A DNA stretch of 64,000 nt from Paraspadella gotoi (lineage: Eukaryota > Chaetognatha). The stretch spans positions 5,969,431-6,033,430 of the forward strand of contig CM119266.1 of NCBI GenBank assembly GCA_051294375.1, in the 5' to 3' direction. Positions 35,698-48,500 of this stretch are shown piece after piece. The notes under the pieces were generated by a model. It made no database searches. It worked only from the letters and a program-made list of their open reading frames with translations, and was not told where the DNA came from. The position numbers and the translations under genes are program-made. Within the stretch, counting starts at the first letter, position 1. Each line of letters starts with the position of its first letter.

Positions 35698-35961
35698 NNN
35701 NNNNNNNNNNNNNNNNNNNNNNNNNNNNNNNNNNNNNNNNNNNNNNNNNNNNNNNNNNNNNNNNNNNNNNNNNNNNNNNNNNNNNNNNNNNNNNNNNNNN
35801 NNNNNNNNNNNNNNNNNNNNNNNNNNNNNNNNNNNNNNNNNNNNNNNNNNNNNNNNNNNNNNNNNNNNNNNNNNNNNNNNNNNNNNNNNNNNNNNNNNNN
35901 NNNNNNNNNNNNNNNNNNNNNNNNNNNNNNNNNNNNNNNNNNNNNNNNNNNNNNNNNNNNN
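35698..35961. other. Assembly gap (264 N), filled in the other palindrome arm
   Basis: Flanked by sequences that are joined in the right arm by 38746-39247 (502 bp containing a (CT)n tract and a probable exon). Confidence 0.95.
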
Positions 35962-36068
35962 CGTCTCTACCTCCACGCGGTGCTAGCGGGAACATCCTTT
36001 CCGATGGCGAAAGAGACGGGAGGCTCAAGCAAACAAAGAGAAGGAAAAGCCGAAAGGCGGAATGCCGA

Positions 36069-36074
36069 TTTATT
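36069..36074 (-). terminator. Poly(A) signal AATAAA of the CCDC102 gene
   Basis: AATAAA on the minus strand about 120 bases after the stop codon at 36194. Confidence 0.5.
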
Positions 36075-36193
36075 TTCTTGAGTATCGGAGTGGACCAGGC
36101 CCAGCCGACCTGGTCACCTCCGCCCTCTTCCTCCCTTCCCAAATCCTTGCCCCTCCCTTCTCTCCCTCTTTCCTCTATCTTTTCCCACCCTTT

Positions 36194-36407
36194 TTAAAAA
36201 CATTTCAGGTGCAGCCTCTCAATGCATTGGTGTCTGCCACCGAAGACAGCTCTGATAGCGACATCGTCCCTCGTTGGACGAATGCCTTTCAATCGAAGAC
36301 GAGGAGGACACCTGGCGGGAGGAAGCGACGTCGATCTTCTTGAAGTCGATTTTTGTCGATTCGACGAAGAAGTCGAAGTTTGATTCGGATCCAAGTCGTT
36401 GATGCAT
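36194..36407 (-). CDS. CCDC102: CCDC102 exon 10, C terminus
   Basis: Acceptor AAATCCAG. The joined frame reads CINDLDPNQTSTSSSNRQKS and on to a TAA at 36194. A second frame (GSESNFDFFVESTKIDFKKI, SSSSSIERHSSNEG) looks equally natural but would need a different exon 9 end, so the exact C terminus is uncertain. Confidence 0.55.
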
Positions 36408-38959
36408 CTGGATTTAAAGATAGACAGATTTAAAGATAAAAAAAAATAGGTAAGTTAAGGTGATGATAATGGATAAAAAGTGAAAAGATTTAAAGATAGA
36501 CAGAAAAAATAGGAAGGGAAAAGTGAGTATTCTGGAAAGAAAGATAGAAAGATTTAAAGACAGAAAAAATAGGTAAGTAAAAGTGATTATTCTGGAAAGA
36601 GATGTGGAGAGATTTAAAGATAGACCGAGAGAAAGAAAAGGTCAGTGATGCATCAGGATATAAAGATAGAAAAACAGAAAGATAAAAAGTAAGTTAAAGT
36701 GAAGATTCTTGAAAGAAAGAAAGATAAAAAAGATTTCAAATAAAACAGAAATAATTAGGGTATTACCTGCACCTGCCCTGATTGGCTCTCGCCCTTGCTG
36801 TCACGTGATCGAGCTGCACCTTCATCGCCGACACCTGATCTTCCAAATCTTCGTTGCTTCGCTGAAGACGACGACATTTGTTGTCCTGAGCGTCGGCCTG
36901 GTTGCCAAGCAACGTTTTAGACTTGTTACATTGGAAATACAATTTACGATTAAGTCGACTCAACACTAAATCTAAATTCGTTCATCTCATCCTGTGCACT
37001 CTCAGTTGGAACCCGGTGGGTAATTGAGTAAAGCCGTGAGCTCATGATTAGTAGGTACTGAGATCGATACGCGCTGCATAAGGATGGCCGTCAACCACCT
37101 TGGGAGAATGATAAACTCTCAAGCATTGTGCCAAGCGCAGCACCCGTTCCACCGCTGGCAAGGGTTGTCAAAGAAGAAATCTTCATCCATAATTCTTTAA
37201 ACTTAAGACGTGATTGGCTCACCGGTCACTTAAAACTCGATTATGATTGGTTCTCACCTCATCTTGAACGTGAGATTTGAGAATCGAAGAATTAAAGAAG
37301 GAAATGGATGACGTTCAAGATGAGGTGAGAACCAATCATAATCGAGTTTTAAAGTGACCGGTGAGCCAATCACGTCTTAAGTTTAAAGAATTATGGATGA
37401 AGATTTCTTCTTTGACAACCCTTGCCAGCGGTGAACGGGTGCTGCGCTTGCACAATGCTTGAGAGTTTATTCATTCTCCAAGGTGGTTGACGGCATCCTT
37501 ATGCAGCGCGTATCGATCTCAGTACCTACTTTAATCATGAGCTCACGGCTTTACTCAATTACCCACCGGGTTCCAAAACTGAGAGTGCACAGGATGAGAT
37601 GAACGAATTTAGATTTAGTGTTGAGTCGAACTTAATCGTAATTGTATTTCCAATGTAACAAGTCTAAAAACGTTGCTTGGCAACCAGGCCGACGCTCAAG
37701 GACAACAATGTCGTCGTCTTCAGCGAGCAACGAAGATTTGGAAGATCAGGTGTCGGCGATGAAGGTGCAGCTCGATCACGTGACAGCAAGGGCGAGAGCC
37801 AATCAGGGCAGGGTGCAGGTAATACCCTAATTATTTCTGTTTTATTTGAATCTTTTTTATCTTTCTTTCTTTCAAGAATCTTCACTTTAACTTACTTTTT
37901 ATCTTTCTGTTTTTCTATCTTTATATCCTGATGCATCACTGACTTCTTCTCTTTCTCTCGGTCTATCTTTAAATCTCTCCACATCTCTTTCCAGGAATAA
38001 ATCACTTTTACTTACCTATTTTTTCTGTCTTTAAATCTTTCTATCTTTCTTTCCAGAATACTCACTTTTCCCTTCCTATTTTTTCTGTCTATCTTTAATC
38101 TTTCACTTTTTATCCATTATCATCACCTTAACTTACCTATTTTTTTTTATCTTTAAATCTGTCTATTCTTTAAATCCAGATGCATCAACGACTTGGATCC
38201 GAATCAAAACTTCGACTTCTTCGTCGAATCGACAAAAATCGAACTTCGAAGAAGATCGACGGTCGCTTCACCCCCGCCAGGTGTCCTCCTCGTCTTCGAT
38301 TGAAAGGCATTCGTCCAAACGAGAGGGACATGTCGCTATCAGAGCTGTCTTCGGTGGCAGACACCAATGCATTGAGAGGCTGCAGTCTGAAAGTGTTTAA
38401 AGGGAGTAAGTTAGGAAGGGAAGGGAGGGGGAGGATTTGGAAGGAGGAAGAGGGGAGGGGGGTGGGGAAAGATAGAGGAAGAGAGGGAGAAGGGGAAGGG
38501 GGCGGGTGAGGAGAGGGGAGGTGGTGGAAATAAGGAGAAGGGGAAGGGGAAGAGTGCGAGATTGGAAGGAGAGGAAGAGGGCGGAGTGACCAGGTCGGCT
38601 GGGCCTGGTCCACTCCGATACTCAAGAAAATAAATCGGCATTCCGCCTTTCGGCTTTTCCTTCTCTTTGTGTTGCTTGAGCCTCCCGTCTCTTTCGCCAT
38701 CGGAAAGGATGTTCCCGCTAGAAACCGCCCGTGGAGGTAGAGACGTACTTCAAACATGTGTCCTCGTCGTCGTCGTATTCGTCGTCGTCGTTGTCGTCGT
38801 CTCCTTTTTGCTTTATTTACCGTAACAAAATAAATCTGAAAATGATGCGTCGTTCCAAATAACTGATGGAGCAAATATTGTTTGACATTTTCCACATATG
38901 GAATACAAATAGAAAAATACTATCGGTAGCGTATTTCAATATTTCTCTCTCTCTGCTCT

Positions 38960-38999
<40 letters not shown>

Positions 39000-41549
39000 C
39001 TCTCTCTCTCTCTTCTCATCTCTCTCTCTCTCTCTCTCTTCCTTCAGGCCTTATCGACATCTCGCCGAACGTTTGTTCGGAACACATCGTCGTCATTGGT
39101 CGTCTCGTCGTCGTCGTCGTCTCCCAACGAATCTCCTCGTGACGTTCGAGCAAAAAGTCGCCAACATGGAGAGAGAGGAGTTTTTCAAGTTCAGTGACTG
39201 ACTGATTGATTTATTGATTGGTAAAAGTTTGAAAAATTGAAGTTCGAGTCAGTGACTTATTTATTAATGAATTAATTTTTTTTTGACAGGTCAATATTTG
39301 ACTATTTTGAAAGTTCAATGTAGCGTTATAACAAATTGAATGATTGATTGTTTAATTTGATTGATCTTATTGATCAATTGATATATTATTGGTTTAATTG
39401 ATATAAATGGTTGGTTTTATTGATTGGTTTGTTGATAGATTGATTGATTGAATTGACACATTTAGAACGCATCGACCGATTTGGTGGCCATAGAAGCGAA
39501 AGGAAAATTTCCGTCGACCGCGTCGATCAAACGACGACGTCAATCGCGACCACGCCCGCAGACAGACACACCCACAGCGACGCCCACAAACGACGATGAC
39601 GACGACGCCAACAAGGACGACCACAAAAGACATCCACAAAGACATCAACAGCGAAGGCCACAGCGTAACCCACGAAGATATGTCTCTCTAAGAACTCTGA
39701 CTACAGTATGGCCGCTTCTTCCCGACGGAAGTGAAACAAGCCTCGGACGCGGCCGCTGCTGCTGCGGACTCCGGGGACGCCGCCACTGCCGCCAGAAGAC
39801 GAGGGGAACGCCGCAGCGGACGCAGGGGACGCCGCAGCGAACGCCAATGCTGCTTCTACCGACGGCGCCTTCGACACTTCTATTTATTTTGAGCGAAGAT
39901 TTGAAAGTTTTTGCCGATTTTCTTAAAAAATATTGATTTTTTTTAAGTATGTTTTTAAAAAATTAATACAAGTATTAATTAAAATATTGAATATTGCTAT
40001 GTATTGTAGATAAATAGGAAAAACGGTTTAAAGAAATGATTATAAATTTTACTATTCAAAAATCTAAAATTTTTGTATTCTCTTTTTAAGTATTTAAAAT
40101 GAATATGGAAGAAAGAACCAAAATTAGAATCACAAATTCAACTAATAAAGTATAATTTATAAGTTAATTTCGCATCAATCTTTATTTGTTATCACACGGA
40201 CTACAACAAAATTAATTAAAAAAAAAAGCGACGTCATTTGTGGCAAAAATACAAGTAGCGGATATGATTTCTTCATCCATGTCTAAAGTAATGACTAAAT
40301 ACTGGGAGGCCCAGTCTTTTTGGAACGAAATTAAAAAGTTCCTTTTTACGGGTAAATAAAAGAATAATTAAAATTGGTACCCATGTAAAAAATTGTCATG
40401 ACAATACAATATATTTAAAACCATGATCTTCTGTGTCCAGAGTAGGCGGCGCATACTTTTGCAACCTCGCACAAGTTGGGAAAGCTGCCATTCTTACTAC
40501 TATTACCGCTATCAGAAAGTAGACAATTCCCATAAGGGATGCGTGGGATATTCTGCTTCTCTCTTCCTACATTTTCATTATGTATGTTCCCCTGTTATAA
40601 TTGCAGTCAAAAAAAACTGCTAAAACATCATAAAATTTTTGTAAAGAAACTCGTCGTGTGAAATCGCGGCTTGTGAGCTTGTTGATTAAAGTAAATACAT
40701 TTTCCATGTGCCAAGTTAGAGGGTGAACAAGTTTGAGCAAAACATTGCCATATCTGCCCACACTAATTTAGTTATCTTCAGCCACTTATACGTAAATTTA
40801 TAAAGAAAAAAGAAAAATTAATTTTTGCAAAAGGACCAAACAATACTTTAAAAAGATGTGATTTTCTTTTAAATTTCATAAACATTGAGGTTTTTTTATT
40901 TTGTGTCTCAAACAGAAATCATAAGGAAGAGGAAAGACTTGGTGATTTCCACCCGGAGGAGGAATATCAGAGACGTCAAAATCTCTAAATCTTCATAGTC
41001 CTCAAGAAACATTATTTTACTTATTCTTGTTTCATTTAACTCTCTCTGTTATGAAACTTCATGTTCTACAACAGCAACACCGATGGGTTTTTTTCACCAA
41101 ACTTCTGCAGCAACTTCTTTAACATCAACGGGACTTGTGAACAACAATCTCCGCTCAGCATCACGACGGACAAAAATGCGAAGAAACTTAATGTAGAAAA
41201 AATTGTTACAATTTTGCTCTTGAATACAATTCGCTCTCGATTTTGATTCACCATTTTCGCGACCGAGTTGACAATTTTGTTTCAATTAATTTAATGTCTG
41301 ACTCGATGCTAAAACAACCAAATTTGAAAAAAAAAGTTAATTAGAAAATTATAACGACTGGAGAAATTAGTAAAGTTTTCTTTCTCGATAAAATCATTTG
41401 TCTTCAGCGGGTTTTTTTTTGTTTTTTCCTTTTTCTCAAATTTTTTTTAGTTTTCAGACGTCGATTTTCGTTTTATTTCAAAATCGTCTGTGGACGTCAT
41501 TTGCTCAGTTTTTTTAAAAAAAGTAAGTTTCATAAAAAAAGACGACGAT

Positions 41550-41581
<32 letters not shown>

Positions 41582-42472
41582 TAAAGACTAAGATGACGAC
41601 GGAAATATCGCAGTGAGATTAAAAAAAAGAAAACGTGCAATAATAAAAAATAATATAAAAAAATTAATAAAACAACTGAAATAACTATTACTGATTACAA
41701 CGACGACGATAACTACGACGACAGCGACGACGATCGTAACGACGATAACGACGACGACGACGACGATGATGTTTTGCGAATTACTTCGGACGTTTTTACA
41801 GATATTTTCTCCCCATAAAATGGAGGACCGACAGATAAGATTAATCGATCGCTCGGGTTTTTTCGCGCGAGATATTAGCGTCGGGCATTTATTTTTCTCA
41901 TTAATAAATTGATTAATTACGAGTTTAGCTAAAATGATATAAAAGAAAAGAGTGAGAGATAGTGTGAGGGGGTCTTTGCTACAAAAAAAGTACTATACAT
42001 TTTTTTTTTCATAATCAATGGACTCGTTATATTAAAAAAATGTTGTGAAAAAGTTAACTTTTGAGAATCACGAAAAAGTCACGACTTTGTATCTAGTGAT
42101 AGTATTGTGAAAAGCAGACGTGCGTTGAAAATCATCAAAAGAACAAACAGAACAAAAGAATGTTTTTTTTTTGTCATAAATTTATTTTCGAATTCAAAAA
42201 TATTTTTTTGATTTTCTCTTCTTTTTGATGACAATAAATCATTCGAGTTTTCTCGGATGTAAAGTTAAACAAGTTATGGTGGAGGATAATAATAAGAGAT
42301 GACACGACGACGACAACAACGACGACAGCGACGACGACAACAACGACGACAGCGACGACGACAATGACGACGACAAGACCCGGAAAAAAGTTCTAAAATA
42401 TTTAGAAACCAATTTATCTCTTGACTTCTTCTCGCCCGAAGTAAACGAATTTTTGTTCGACAATCTCTCTCT

Positions 42473-42527
<55 letters not shown>

Positions 42528-45500
42528 CTCTCCTTTTCCTCTCTCTCTTTCTCTCTCTCTCTTCTCGCGAAACTTACTCAACTCGCTAACTCATTTTCTA
42601 AGCGTAAATCTATCTCGAAAATTCCAGGATTAACCCACATCAACCTCTCTCTCATCTCTCTCTCCTCTCTCGTCTCTCTCTCATCCTCTCTCCTCTATCT
42701 CTCTCTTCTCTTCTACTCTCCTCTCTCTCTCTCAACCCGGAAGCGATAGCAACCTTCGCTCTTCGCTCGTTGTCTCTCTTAAATTTTCTCTTTACCGCCT
42801 TCGATTTGCTCATTCACTCATTCACCGAAATTCACGGACTCGCGTTTTCGCCTTCACAACTCACCACGTTTGCGCCTTCACCACCCCCTTTCGGCACTAT
42901 TCACCCCTCGCTCATCCACCCCTTTTCCACTTAATCACCCCTCGCTTCATCACCCCCTTCGCACTAATCCACCCCTCGGCTCATCACTCCCTTTCGCCAC
43001 TAATCACCCCTCGCCTCATCAACTCCCTCGCTTCATCACTCCCTCGCTCATCAGTCCTCAGCAAATCACACCTTAAAGGCAAAATCACTCCAACGGGGTA
43101 TAGTATCACCGACAGCAAAATTTCGTTGAAATATTAGTTTTCACAACGAAATGTGTTGACAAAATCAGAAAAACAAACTCAGAAGACTCCAATATATTTA
43201 ATTACCTAAAAAAACTTCATCTTTAAGGGATTTCAGTTTTTAGGTTGCCGCCGAGAGTCGTCGGAACGATTCCTTTAAGACACTTTGGGGGTCGGTCGGT
43301 CGCCTGCGTCGGTCGGGTCGGTCGGGAGTCGGCTTCGGTCGGTCGCTAAGTCGGTTCGTCGGTCGGTCTGTCGTCGGCTGAGTCGTGTCGGTCGGTCGGT
43401 GAGTCGGGTCGGTCGCGTACTGAGTCGGTCCGGTTCGGTCGGTGAGTCCGGTCTGGTCGGTCGGTGGGATCGGTCGTGTCGGTCGCTGCAGTTCGGTCGG
43501 GCTCGGTCACTGAGTCCGGTCGGTCGGTGAGTCGGTCGTCGGTCGGTGAGTCGGTACGGTCGGTCGGTGAGTCGGTCGGTCGGTTTGCTGAGTCGGCCGG
43601 TCGGTTCACTGAGTCTTGGTCGGTCGGCGGTGTGAGTCGGTCGGTCCGGTCGGTGAGTCGTCGGTCGGTCGGTGAGTCGGTCGGTCAGGTCGATGAGTTC
43701 GGTCGGTCGGTCGGCTGAGTCGGTCGGTCGGCGTCGTCGTTGAGATCGGTCGGTCGGTCACTGAGTCGGTCGGTCGGTCGGTGAGTCGGTCGCGGTCGGT
43801 CGCTGAGTCGGTCGGTCGGTCGCTGAGTCGGTCGGTGTCGTCGGTCACTGAGTCGGTCGGCTCGGTCGCTGAGTCGGATTCGGTTCGGTCGGCGGTCGGT
43901 TCGGTGGAGTCGGTCCGGTCGGTCGCTGAGTCGGTTCGGTCGGTCGCTGAGTCGGTCGGTCGGTCACTGAGTGGCTCGGTTCGGATCGCTGAGTCGGTCG
44001 GTCGGTCGCTGAGATCGGTCAGGTCGGTCGTCTGGTCGGTCCGGCACCTGCTCGGTCGAGGTCGCTTGAGCTCGGTCGGTTTCCGGCCATCGGTCACTGA
44101 GTCGCGTTCGGATCGCGTCGCTGTAGTTCGGTTCGGTCGTGTCGGCTCGCTCGGTCGGTGAGTCGGTCGGTCGGTCGCTGAGTCGGTCGGTCGTCGCTGA
44201 GTCGAGTCGGTACGGCGTCACTGAGTCGCTCGGTCGGTCGTGAGTTTGAGTCGGTCGGTCGCGTCGCTGAGCTCGGTCGGTCGGTCGCTGAGTCGGTCGT
44301 CCGGATTCGGCATCGGTCGGTGTGAGTCGGTCGGTCGGTCGTGAGTTTCGGGACATGTCGGTCGGTCACTGATCGGTTCGGTCGGTCGCCTGACAAGATC
44401 GGTCGGCAATCGGATCAGCCTAGAGTCAGCGCTCGGTCGGTCACTGAGTCGGTCGGTCGGTCGCTGAAGTCGGTCGGCGGTCGCTGACGGTCGGATCTTC
44501 GGATTCGTGTCGCTGGCAGTCGGTCGGGTCGGGGTGCCATCGGTCCTCGCGTCGCTCGTGCAGCGGTCGGTTGGGCGCTGGAGTCGGCTCGGGTCGGTCA
44601 CTGAGTCGGTCCATCGGCCTCGGATCGGTGAGAATCGGTCGGTCGCGTCGGTGAGTCGGTCCGGTCGGGTCGCTGAGTCGGTCCGGTCAGGTCACTGAGC
44701 GCCTTCGGTCGGTCGGTGAGTCGGTCGGTCGGTCGCTGAGTCGGCTCGGTTCGGTCGCTGAGTCGGTCGGTCGGTCTCACTGAGTCGGCGTCGGTCGGTC
44801 ACTGAGTCGGTCGGCGGTCGGTGAGCTCGGTCGGGTCGGTCCGGTGAGGTCGGTCGGTCGGTCGCTGAGTCGGTCGGTCGGTCACCTGAGGTCGCGTCGG
44901 TCGGTCGGTGAGTGGCTCGGTCTGGTCCGCTGAGTCGGTCGGTCGGTCACTGAGTCGGTCGGTCGGTCGGTGAGTCGGTCGGTCGGTGTTGAGTGCGGTT
45001 CGGTCGGTCGGTGAGTCGGTTTTCGGTCCGGGTTCGCTGAGTCGGCGGTCGGTCACTGAGATCGGTCGGTCGGTCTGTTGGTTCGGTGGGTCGAACGGCT
45101 AGGTTCATCTGTTCGCCGTCCTGTATGTCCTACTTGATTATTAAAATAGTGAATCCGATAATAATGATTTAATAATCGATTATTATATATTTCATACTAT
45201 TGTTCGTCACGTGATTCCANNNNNNNNNNNNNNNNNNNNNNNNNGTTTCTTTATCTCTGTTTCGTAGGATTCGATTCTCCTGTAGAAAAAAAAACAAAAA
45301 ACAAAGATAAATCACAAAAAGATGGAAAAAAACTATTATGCCAAAAACGTTGTAATTGTTAAAAATCTTTTAAAATAGTCCTCGTCGTTACTCATAAATC
45401 TCCTCAGATACCCGACTTATTTTCCATTTCACCTAAGATCTCCAATTATCCCCTCAAAATCCCTTGATCCCCTCACATGTACGCATGCGCGAGTTTGCTC

Positions 45501-48500
45501 TTTCTCTCGCTGAGAATCATCTCAAGCAGATCCCCCCTCAAATGATCCCCTCTATGATCCCCTCAAAATCCCTAATGATCCCCTCACCTGTGCGCATGAG
45601 CAAGCTCGCTCGTTCTCTCGCTGAGAATCTTCTTGAGTTTGAGATGCGATGATCGGGATTCCATCAACTCTTTCGCCCGCGATCGAAGATCGGACTCCAG
45701 CGCGGATCGATCGCTCTGTTCAAAAATATAAAACTTTAATCTCATTTGCATATTGAAGCTTGTATTTTTTTTTTTTTTTTAATTTTACCAGAGCCGAGGC
45801 GGCGTCGGCGGTCTTCTTCGCTTCCAATTGACTCTGCAATTCCTCGATTTGTTGCTTCAATCTTTTGTTTTCTCTCTCCATCACGAGTCTGTGAGTTTCC
45901 AAACGCTCGCAGCGACTCCACTCTTCAGCGTTTTCCTTCTCCAACAACTCGAGCTTGAGAGGGACAAAAGAACATCGGAAGAGAGTTGGGGTTTGTTCAA
46001 TATATATTATAGTCTATCGCTAAATAAATTTAAAAAGAAATAGCCAAATATATAAAGGTATAAATAAGCAGTTTAATAGATAAATGAGAAACAGATAAGT
46101 AAATAAATATATAAAAAAGAAAAAAGCTGATAAATAAACAAACAAATACATCAAATGAATAAGTACAAACCATTAGGTAAAATATTGAATAGTTAAATGA
46201 ACAAGTAACTAATGAATAAATAAATAATAAATAAATTAAATAATAGATTAATCCCCCCCTTCCACACCGACCTGTTTCCTCATTTCCGCCATCTTCCCTT
46301 CCACCTCCTCTCGTGCCTCCATCTCCTCCTCCAGATTGAGCGAGGTTCGCCCCAACGCTTCGCTGTGCTCCAACTTCAACTCCCCCAACTCCTCGTCGAC
46401 GGTCGCCTTCGCCGCCGCCAACTCGGAGGCGCGGAGGCGAGAGGCCTGGATGTATTAACATGTGTAAACGATGATGATTATTAACAGTATGTACTGTACG
46501 AATCTATAATTACAGTATATTGACGGATTTATTGATATCTAAATTAATTAGTAAACTTCAGAAAAAAGTTTTTGTTTTTAAATTTTTTGTAAATGGAAAT
46601 AAAATTTAATTTCTTTAATTTTTAAGTTCTAATAAAGAAACGATGAATTGAAAAAAACTTTTTAATCATTTTTCACGGCCTCAAAATTCTTTCCTGTTTT
46701 GATTGATTAATAAATATATTTTTTCTTTAATTTGTTTTATTTTCTATTACTACATTTTACTATTGCATACGTTTATTCCTTGAATTATCACTCACTCGAT
46801 TCACTCTTTACTCCTCCCCCCTCTCTCACCCCCCCCCCCCCTCGCTAGACTCAAAAAGGCCAGCCGCGCCCTCTCACTCGAACGCGAACGATCCGCCCGC
46901 TTCCTCCACAGACTCGACGCTGTCGCCTCCGAACTCCAAGTTGAGGCTGGACGCGGGTCTTCGTCAATCATTACTTCTCTATTGTTTAATGATTTAATGT
47001 TATTTCGATAATAATCGCATTTTAAGGCTGTTTTAAAGACGAATATAAATCGGAAATTACAAATTAAAGTACTATCCTTGAGTAAATCTATGAAATTTAA
47101 AAATGCCTTTTTTTTAACAATTTTTAAATTCAAAAGTCAAAGAAAAATTATTATTCAAACTTTTGAGGCCGTGAAAAATGATTAAAAAGTTTTTTTCAAT
47201 TTATCCTTTCTTTATTAGAACTTAAAAATTAAAGAAATTAAATTTGAATTCATTTACAAAAAATTTTAAAAACAAAAAACTTTTTCTGAAAGTTTACTAA
47301 TTAATTTAGATATCATAAATCCGTCATATATACTGTAATTATAATTCGTACAGTACATACTGTTAATAATCATCATGCGTTACCAACATGTTAATACTCC
47401 AGGCCTCTCGCCTCCGCGCCTCCGAGTTGGCGGCGGCGAAGGCGACCGTCGACGAGGAGTTGGGGGAGTTGAAGTTGGAGGCACAGCGAAGCGTTGGGGC
47501 GAACCTCGCTCAATCTGGAGGAGGAGATGGAGGCCGAGAGGAGGTGGAAGGGAAGATGGCGGAAATGAGAAACAGGTCGGTGTGGAAGGGGGGATTAATC
47601 TATTATTTAATTATTTATTATTTATTTATTCATTAGTTACTTGTTCATTTAACTATTCAATATTTTACCTAATGGTTTGTACTTATTTCATTTGATGTAT
47701 TTGTTTGTTTATTTATCAGCTTTTTTCTTTTTATTATTTATTTACTTATCTGTTTTCTCATTTATCTATTAAACTGCTTATTTATACCTTTATATATCTT
47801 GGCTATTTCTTTTTAAATTTATTTAGCGATAGACTATAATATATATTGAACAAACCCCAACTTCTCTTCCGATGTTCTTTTGTCCCTCTCAAGCTCGAGT
47901 TGTTGGAGAAGGAAAACGCTGAGAGTGGAGTCGCTGGCGAGCGTTTGGAAAACTCACAGACTCCGTGATGGAGGAGAAGAAAACAAAAGATTGAAGCAAC
48001 AAATCGAGGAATTGCAGAGTCAATTGGAAGCGAAGAGAAGACCGCCGACGCCGCCTCGGCTCTGGTAAAATTAAAAAAAAAAAAAAATACAAGCTTCAAT
48101 ATGCAAATGAGATTAAAGTTTTATATTTTTGAACAGAGCGATCGATCCGCGGCTGGAGTCCGATCTTCGATCTCGGACAAAAGAGTTGATGGAATCCCGA
48201 TCATCGCATCTCAAACTCAAGAAGATTCTCAGCGAGAGAAACGAGCGAGCTAGCTCATGCGCACAGGTGAGGGGATCATTAGGGATTTTGAGGGGATCAT
48301 AGAGGGGATCATTTGAGGGGGGGATCTGCTTAAGATGATTCTCAGCGAGAGAAAGAGCAAACTCGCGCATGCGTACATGTGAAGGGAATCAAGGGATTTT
48401 GAGGGATAATTGGAGATCTTTAGGTGAAATGGAAAATAAGTCGGGTATCTGAGGAGATTTATGAGTACGACGAGGACTATTTTAAAGATTTTTAACAATT

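Larger units (their letters stand above)
28215..37271 (+). repeat. Palindrome 1, left arm
   Basis: The reverse complement of 37311-45219 apart from many small indels and a shorter minisatellite there. The loop is only 39 bases (37272-37310). This arm carries exons 9-10 of the CCDC102 gene and the Asp/His-rich exon on the minus strand, and reads cleanly in those exons. Confidence 0.95.
37311..45219 (-). repeat. Palindrome 1, right arm
   Basis: The reverse complement of 28215-37271 with many single-base insertions and deletions. Its copies of exons 9 and 10 are frame-broken. It ends at the 25-N gap 45220-45244. It contains an inverted 1.8-kb version (43290-45100) of the 3-kb minisatellite. Confidence 0.95.
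45245..46693 (+). repeat. Palindrome 2, left arm
   Basis: The reverse complement of 47163-48613. Contains clean CCDC102 exons 5-8 on the minus strand. Confidence 0.95.

Noticed and set aside
28215-45219. A natural giant palindrome, as in amplified or sex-linked DNA
   Set aside because: The arms differ by read-type indels and adjoin fixed-size gaps, and the gene it carries makes sense only if one arm is removed.
45746-45958. Plus-strand ORF opposite CCDC102 exon 6
   Set aside because: Shadow of the exon; the minus-strand product matches the family.
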